Assembly: GCA_028718405.1 (NCBI GenBank)
Contig: JAQULV010000018.1
Span: 1-10,232, forward strand
Length of the DNA stretch: 10,232 bases
Direction: 5' to 3'
Source: Smithellaceae bacterium
Lineage (GTDB): Bacteria; Desulfobacterota; Syntrophia; Syntrophales; JAQULV01
A program made the translations under genes and the position numbers. Position 1 is the first letter of the stretch. Each line of letters starts with the position of its first letter. Below are positions 7,001 through 10,232 of this stretch, piece by piece. The notes below the pieces were generated by a model. That model saw nothing but the letters and a program-made list of their open reading frames with translations, had not been told where the DNA came from and made no database searches.

Positions 7001-9604
7001 CTACAACTTACGCTCTACCTTTTCGTTTATGTAAGCTTCAATTATATCCCCTACACGCAGATCGTTGAAACCTTCTATACCGATGCCGCATTCGAATCCT
7101 GCAGCCACTTCCTTTGCGTCATCCTTGAAACGCTTGAGAGACATAAGTTTGCCGTCGTAGACGACGACACCGTCACGAACAAGCCGCAGAGAGGAATTCC
7201 TCGTGATTTTCCCATCGGCGACGTAGCTGCCCGCGATGGTCCCGATCTTGGGAACCCTGAAGAGCTCTCTAACCTCGGCCCGTCCCTGTACAACCTCTTT
7301 GATTTCCGGCTCCAGCAAACCTTCCATGGCAGCCCGGACGTCGGCAATGACATTGTAGATGATGTCGTAGAGTTTGATGTCCACTCCCTCCGCCTCGGCG
7401 ATCTCCACGACCCTGGCGTCAGGTCGAATATTGAAGCCGATCACCACGGCGTCGGACGCAGAAGCGAGCATGACGTCTGTCTCTGTAATGGCGCCTGTAG
7501 AGCTATGGATAATCTTGATCTTGATGTCGGAGGTACTGAGTTTGTTCAAGGCCTCAGTCAGCGCCTCGATGGAACCTTGCACGTCCGCCTTGATAATGAC
7601 ATTAAACTCCTTGGCGCCCTCTTTTATCTTCTGGTAGAGCTGTTCTAGCGTGATCTTTGAGCTGGCCGACAGTTCGCGTTCCCGTTCTTTCCTAATCCAG
7701 TATTCGCCGATGCTGCGAGCCTTTCTCTCATCTTCGACGCCGACGAATTCCGTCCCCACCTGCGGTACATTGGAAAATCCGATAACCTCGACGGGCATGG
7801 ATGGCCCGGCCTCCCTGATCCTTACGCCCTGATCGCTGATCATCGCACGGACGCGGCCGTACTCCGCCTTGGCGACAAAGGAATCCCCTTCCTTGAGCGT
7901 CCCTTCCTGGATAAGGACAGTTGCCACCGGTCCCCGGCCTCTATCCAGTTTCGCCTCGATGATGACGCCGCGAGCCGGTCGGTCCGGATCAGCCTTGAGC
8001 TCCATAACATCGGCTTGGAGAAGGATCATTTCGAGCAGTTCCTCGATCCCGATCTTCTTCTTTGCCGATACCTCACAGAAGATCGTATCGCCGCCCCATT
8101 CTTCGGAAACGAGGCTGTATTCAGTCAAGGCCTGCTTGATCTTGGCGGGATCGGCGCCGGGCTTATCGATCTTGTTGATGGCAACAATGATGGGAACACC
8201 GGCCACACGGGAGTGATTGATAGCCTCGATGGTCTGATCCATCACACCGTCATCGGCAGCCACGACCAGGATGACGATATCGGTAACCTGGGCGCCGCGG
8301 GCTCGCATGGCGGTAAAGGCCTCGTGCCCCGGCGTATCCAAAAAGACGATGTCACGATCTTTGATATGAACATGATAGGCGCCGATGGCCTGGGTGATAC
8401 CTCCGGCCTCACCGTCGATGACATTGGTCTGCCTGATTGCATCCAGAAGCGACGTCTTGCCGTGGTCGACATGCCCCATGATGGTAACGACAGGGGCGCG
8501 GGGTTTGAGATTCTCCGAGGCGGGTTCTACCCTCTGGACCGTTTCCTCATAGTCAAAGCTCGCCTGTTCAATCTGATAGCCGAAATCGCTGGCAATCAAG
8601 GTTGCCGTGTCGGTATCGACGGATTGGTTGATGGAAACCATTAGTCCCAGTCCCATCAGCTTGTTGATTACGTCTCCAGCTTTGACCCCCATCCGCTTGG
8701 CCAACTCACCCACACTGATAGCTTCCGCCACTCTGATTCTCCTCTTGATGGCCTTCGGCGTAGTAATGGCCGTCTTCTTCATCTTGGTGATGGGAACTTT
8801 CTTCTCTTCCCTCCAGCGGGCAGGCCTTTCCTCTTCCCTTTCCAGATCGATGACCCGCCTGTCTTTTCTGTCAACGGTCTTTTTGATAAAGGACTTCTTC
8901 TTAGTCGCGGGAACCTCCTCTATCGCGACTTCGACCGTAGTCTTCCCCTTCTTTTTCGGTTTCTCGCCTTCGGCCTCTGGCGGTTTCTCTTGTCCGGCGG
9001 GTGTCGTACCAGCCCTTACCTCGCCCTCGCGGACAATCTTCAACTCCGGCCTTTTAGGAGCTTCAGCCTCGGGAGCCTGAACCGCCTTCGCGCCGCCTGC
9101 CGGTGCCGGAGACGTAGACTCAGCCTTTTCCTTCGGCTCCTTGGCGGCTTTTGGCTCTTCCGCCGCCGGCGGCAGTTTCGCTTTAGCTTCCTCCTTTACC
9201 TTGACAGCAGGCGCTTCTTCTTTCTTCGCCACCTTTGCTGCTTCTGCAGCGGCAGCCGCTTTCGGCTCCATCTTTGCCGGAGCCTCCTTCTTGGCGGCTA
9301 CGGCAGTGGGTTCCTCTTTCTTTGGCGCCTCTTCCGGCTCCTGGGCAGCTTCAGCAGCCTCTTCCGCTTCCTCCAGTGGGGTACGAACAGCCCTCCTCCT
9401 GATGACCGTGGAGGTCACCCTCTTCTCGACCACCTCAAGGGAACCTTTTGCGGCGAACTCGTTCTGGACCCTCTGGACTTCGCTGTCTTCCAGCGAACTC
9501 GAATGCGACTTCACGGCGATGCCTAGCTTTTCCAAGCGAGCGATCAGGTCCTTGTTTTCAACGCCCAGTTCTTTGGCTAATTCATAAACCCTTTTTTTTG
9601 TCAT
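7001..9604 (-). CDS. infB: translation initiation factor IF-2
   Basis: A GTPase that places initiator fMet-tRNA on the 30S subunit and promotes 50S joining. The 867-residue product contains an N-terminal IF2_N domain (about 1-52), a low-complexity Ala/Glu/Lys/Pro linker (about 77-225), a basic stretch (about 235-292), a second IF2_N domain (about 294-346), and the GTPase domain: G1 GHVDHGKT (377-384), G2 region [10 protein letters not shown] (401-410), G3 DTPGH (423-427), G4 NKID (477-480), G5 SAK (513-515). Domains II-IV follow, with the fMet-tRNA-binding domain at the C-terminus (about 770-867). The G2 region has Ala406 where IF2 usually has His. The ATG at 9604 gives the standard N-terminus [13 protein letters not shown] and is 29 bases after nusA; AAGG abuts the start and a G5 run lies 9 bases upstream, so the ribosome-binding site is unusual. 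Confidence 0.98.
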   Translation of the reverse strand: MTKKRVYELAKELGVENKDLIARLEKLGIAVKSHSSSLEDSEVQRVQNEFAAKGSLEVVEKRVTSTVIRRRAVRTPLEEAEEAAEAAQEPEEAPKKEEPTAVAAKKEAPAKMEPKAAAAAEAAKVAKKEEAPAVKVKEEAKAKLPPAAEEPKAAKEPKEKAESTSPAPAGGAKAVQAPEAEAPKRPELKIVREGEVRAGTTPAGQEKPPEAEGEKPKKKGKTTVEVAIEEVPATKKKSFIKKTVDRKDRRVIDLEREEERPARWREEKKVPITKMKKTAITTPKAIKRRIRVAEAISVGELAKRMGVKAGDVINKLMGLGLMVSINQSVDTDTATLIASDFGYQIEQASFDYEETVQRVEPASENLKPRAPVVTIMGHVDHGKTSLLDAIRQTNVIDGEAGGITQAIGAYHVHIKDRDIVFLDTPGHEAFTAMRARGAQVTDIVILVVAADDGVMDQTIEAINHSRVAGVPIIVAINKIDKPGADPAKIKQALTEYSLVSEEWGGDTIFCEVSAKKKIGIEELLEMILLQADVMELKADPDRPARGVIIEAKLDRGRGPVATVLIQEGTLKEGDSFVAKAEYGRVRAMISDQGVRIREAGPSMPVEVIGFSNVPQVGTEFVGVEDERKARSIGEYWIRKERERELSASSKITLEQLYQKIKEGAKEFNVIIKADVQGSIEALTEALNKLSTSDIKIKIIHSSTGAITETDVMLASASDAVVIGFNIRPDARVVEIAEAEGVDIKLYDIIYNVIADVRAAMEGLLEPEIKEVVQGRAEVRELFRVPKIGTIAGSYVADGKITRNSSLRLVRDGVVVYDGKLMSLKRFKDDAKEVAAGFECGIGIEGFNDLRVGDIIEAYINEKVERKL

Positions 9605-9633
9605 CCTTGAAAACCCCCAACAGCTGTTCTTAC

Positions 9634-10232
9634 TCAGGCGCTCTGATTCATCGCCGTCTCCTGATCCAATATCTTGCCTGCCGCTTCAATCCACTGCGAG
9701 GCGGTCTTTTCACCGACGCCCGGTATTGCTGAGAGCGTCTCGGGATCGGCAGCGGCAATCATAGCTATGCTTTTGAGTCCCTCATTAAAGAGGCGTTCCG
9801 CCATGGCTTCGCCGATACCAGGAATCTTCGTCAGGATCTTAAAACCCTCCTCAGCCTGGCCCGCCGCCATGGACTCACTCTTCACATCGATCTTCCAGCC
9901 GGTAAGCTTCACAGCCAAGCGGACATTCTGACCGTTCTTACCGATGGCGAGCGACAACTGATCATCGGGAACGAAGACCTCCATGGACCTGCTCTCATCA
10001 TCCACGACAACCCGCGCCACCTTGGCTGGTGAAAGGGCCGCGCAGACGTATTTCGCCTGGTCATCGGAATAAGGTACGATATCGATTTTTTCCCCGCGCA
10101 GTTCCTGCACGACGCTCTGGACGCGTGAACCTCTCATACCTACGCAGGCGCCCACTGGATCGATATCCTTGTCGTGCGTCTTAACCGATATCTTGGACCT
10201 CTGGCCGGGTTCTCGGGAGACGCTGACGATCT
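9634..10232 (-). CDS. nusA: transcription elongation/termination factor NusA, C-terminal part
   Basis: The gene runs off the right edge, so only the last 198 residues are present; the N-terminal RNA polymerase-binding and S1 domains lie outside. NusA binds RNA polymerase and nascent RNA and modulates pausing, termination and antitermination. The fragment begins in KH1 with the motif [16 protein letters not shown], then [15 protein letters not shown] with GMRG at fragment residues 31-34. KH2 follows with [12 protein letters not shown] (GKNG at 97-100). After a short linker come two helix-hairpin-helix-like elements, [12 protein letters not shown] (about 136-147) and [20 protein letters not shown] (about 169-188). 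It ends 29 bases before infB. No ylxR or L7Ae-like gene stands between them, unlike in Bacillus. Confidence 0.96.
   Translation of the reverse strand, partial: IVSVSREPGQRSKISVKTHDKDIDPVGACVGMRGSRVQSVVQELRGEKIDIVPYSDDQAKYVCAALSPAKVARVVVDDESRSMEVFVPDDQLSLAIGKNGQNVRLAVKLTGWKIDVKSESMAAGQAEEGFKILTKIPGIGEAMAERLFNEGLKSIAMIAAADPETLSAIPGVGEKTASQWIEAAGKILDQETAMNQSA

Noticed and set aside
9141..9587. Plus-strand open frame with Ala/Ser/Phe-rich product opposite the IF2 linker
   Set aside because: The low-complexity product is the complement of the Ala/Glu/Lys-rich IF2 linker, which naturally leaves antisense frames open.
9619..9628. Palindrome AACAGCTGTT between nusA and infB as an operator or hairpin
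   Set aside because: Ten bases with no loop make a poor RNA hairpin, the site lies inside an operon, and a single short palindrome is easily due to chance.

Overview
The window is one uninterrupted, single-direction gene cluster of a bacterium. Every gene reads on the minus strand, so the order of transcription runs from the right edge to the left edge: nusA (5' end cut off), infB, ylxP, rbfA, nrnA, truB, rpsO, pnp, an M16 zinc-peptidase gene, dut, and the start of a DUF39/HcyBio gene (cut off by the left edge). The gene order nusA-infB-ylxP-rbfA-nrnA-truB-rpsO-pnp-M16-dut, the moderately high GC content, the IF2 type and the DUF39 gene together suggest an anaerobic deltaproteobacterium (Desulfobacterota, Syntrophus- or Geobacter-like). 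That placement is inference; no rRNA or other decisive marker is present.

Region by region. 9634-10232 is the KH-domain and C-terminal part of transcription factor NusA. 7001-9604 is translation initiation factor IF2 with a long Ala/Glu/Lys/Pro linker. 5321-6960 holds four tightly packed genes: ylxP (DUF503), rbfA (30S maturation), nrnA (DHH nanoRNase/pAp phosphatase) and, overlapping its end, truB (4416-5324, tRNA Psi55 synthase). 4096-4362 is rpsO (S15) and 1902-4010 is pnp (polynucleotide phosphorylase), separated by an 85-base spacer with a short hairpin. 656-1912 is an M16 peptidase, 192-650 is dUTPase, and 1-195 begins a homocysteine-biosynthesis (HcyBio) family protein.

Spacings are operon-like: nusA/infB 29 bases, infB/ylxP 40, ylxP/rbfA overlap 8, rbfA/nrnA overlap 20, nrnA/truB overlap 4, truB/rpsO 53, rpsO/pnp 85, pnp/M16 overlap 11, M16/dut 5, dut/DUF39 overlap 4. 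No intrinsic terminator, tRNA, rRNA, CRISPR array or mobile element was seen. The cluster links transcription elongation, translation initiation, ribosome assembly, RNA modification and RNA decay (PNPase plus the oligoribonuclease that finishes its short products).

This is mostly a conserved housekeeping operon, and I found no convincing new system. The points most worth a second look are the translationally coupled dut-DUF39 junction, an in-phase 18-base near-duplication at the rbfA/nrnA junction that supplies the nrnA ribosome-binding site, an Ala in place of the usual His in the IF2 switch I motif, and the hairpin in the rpsO-pnp spacer.
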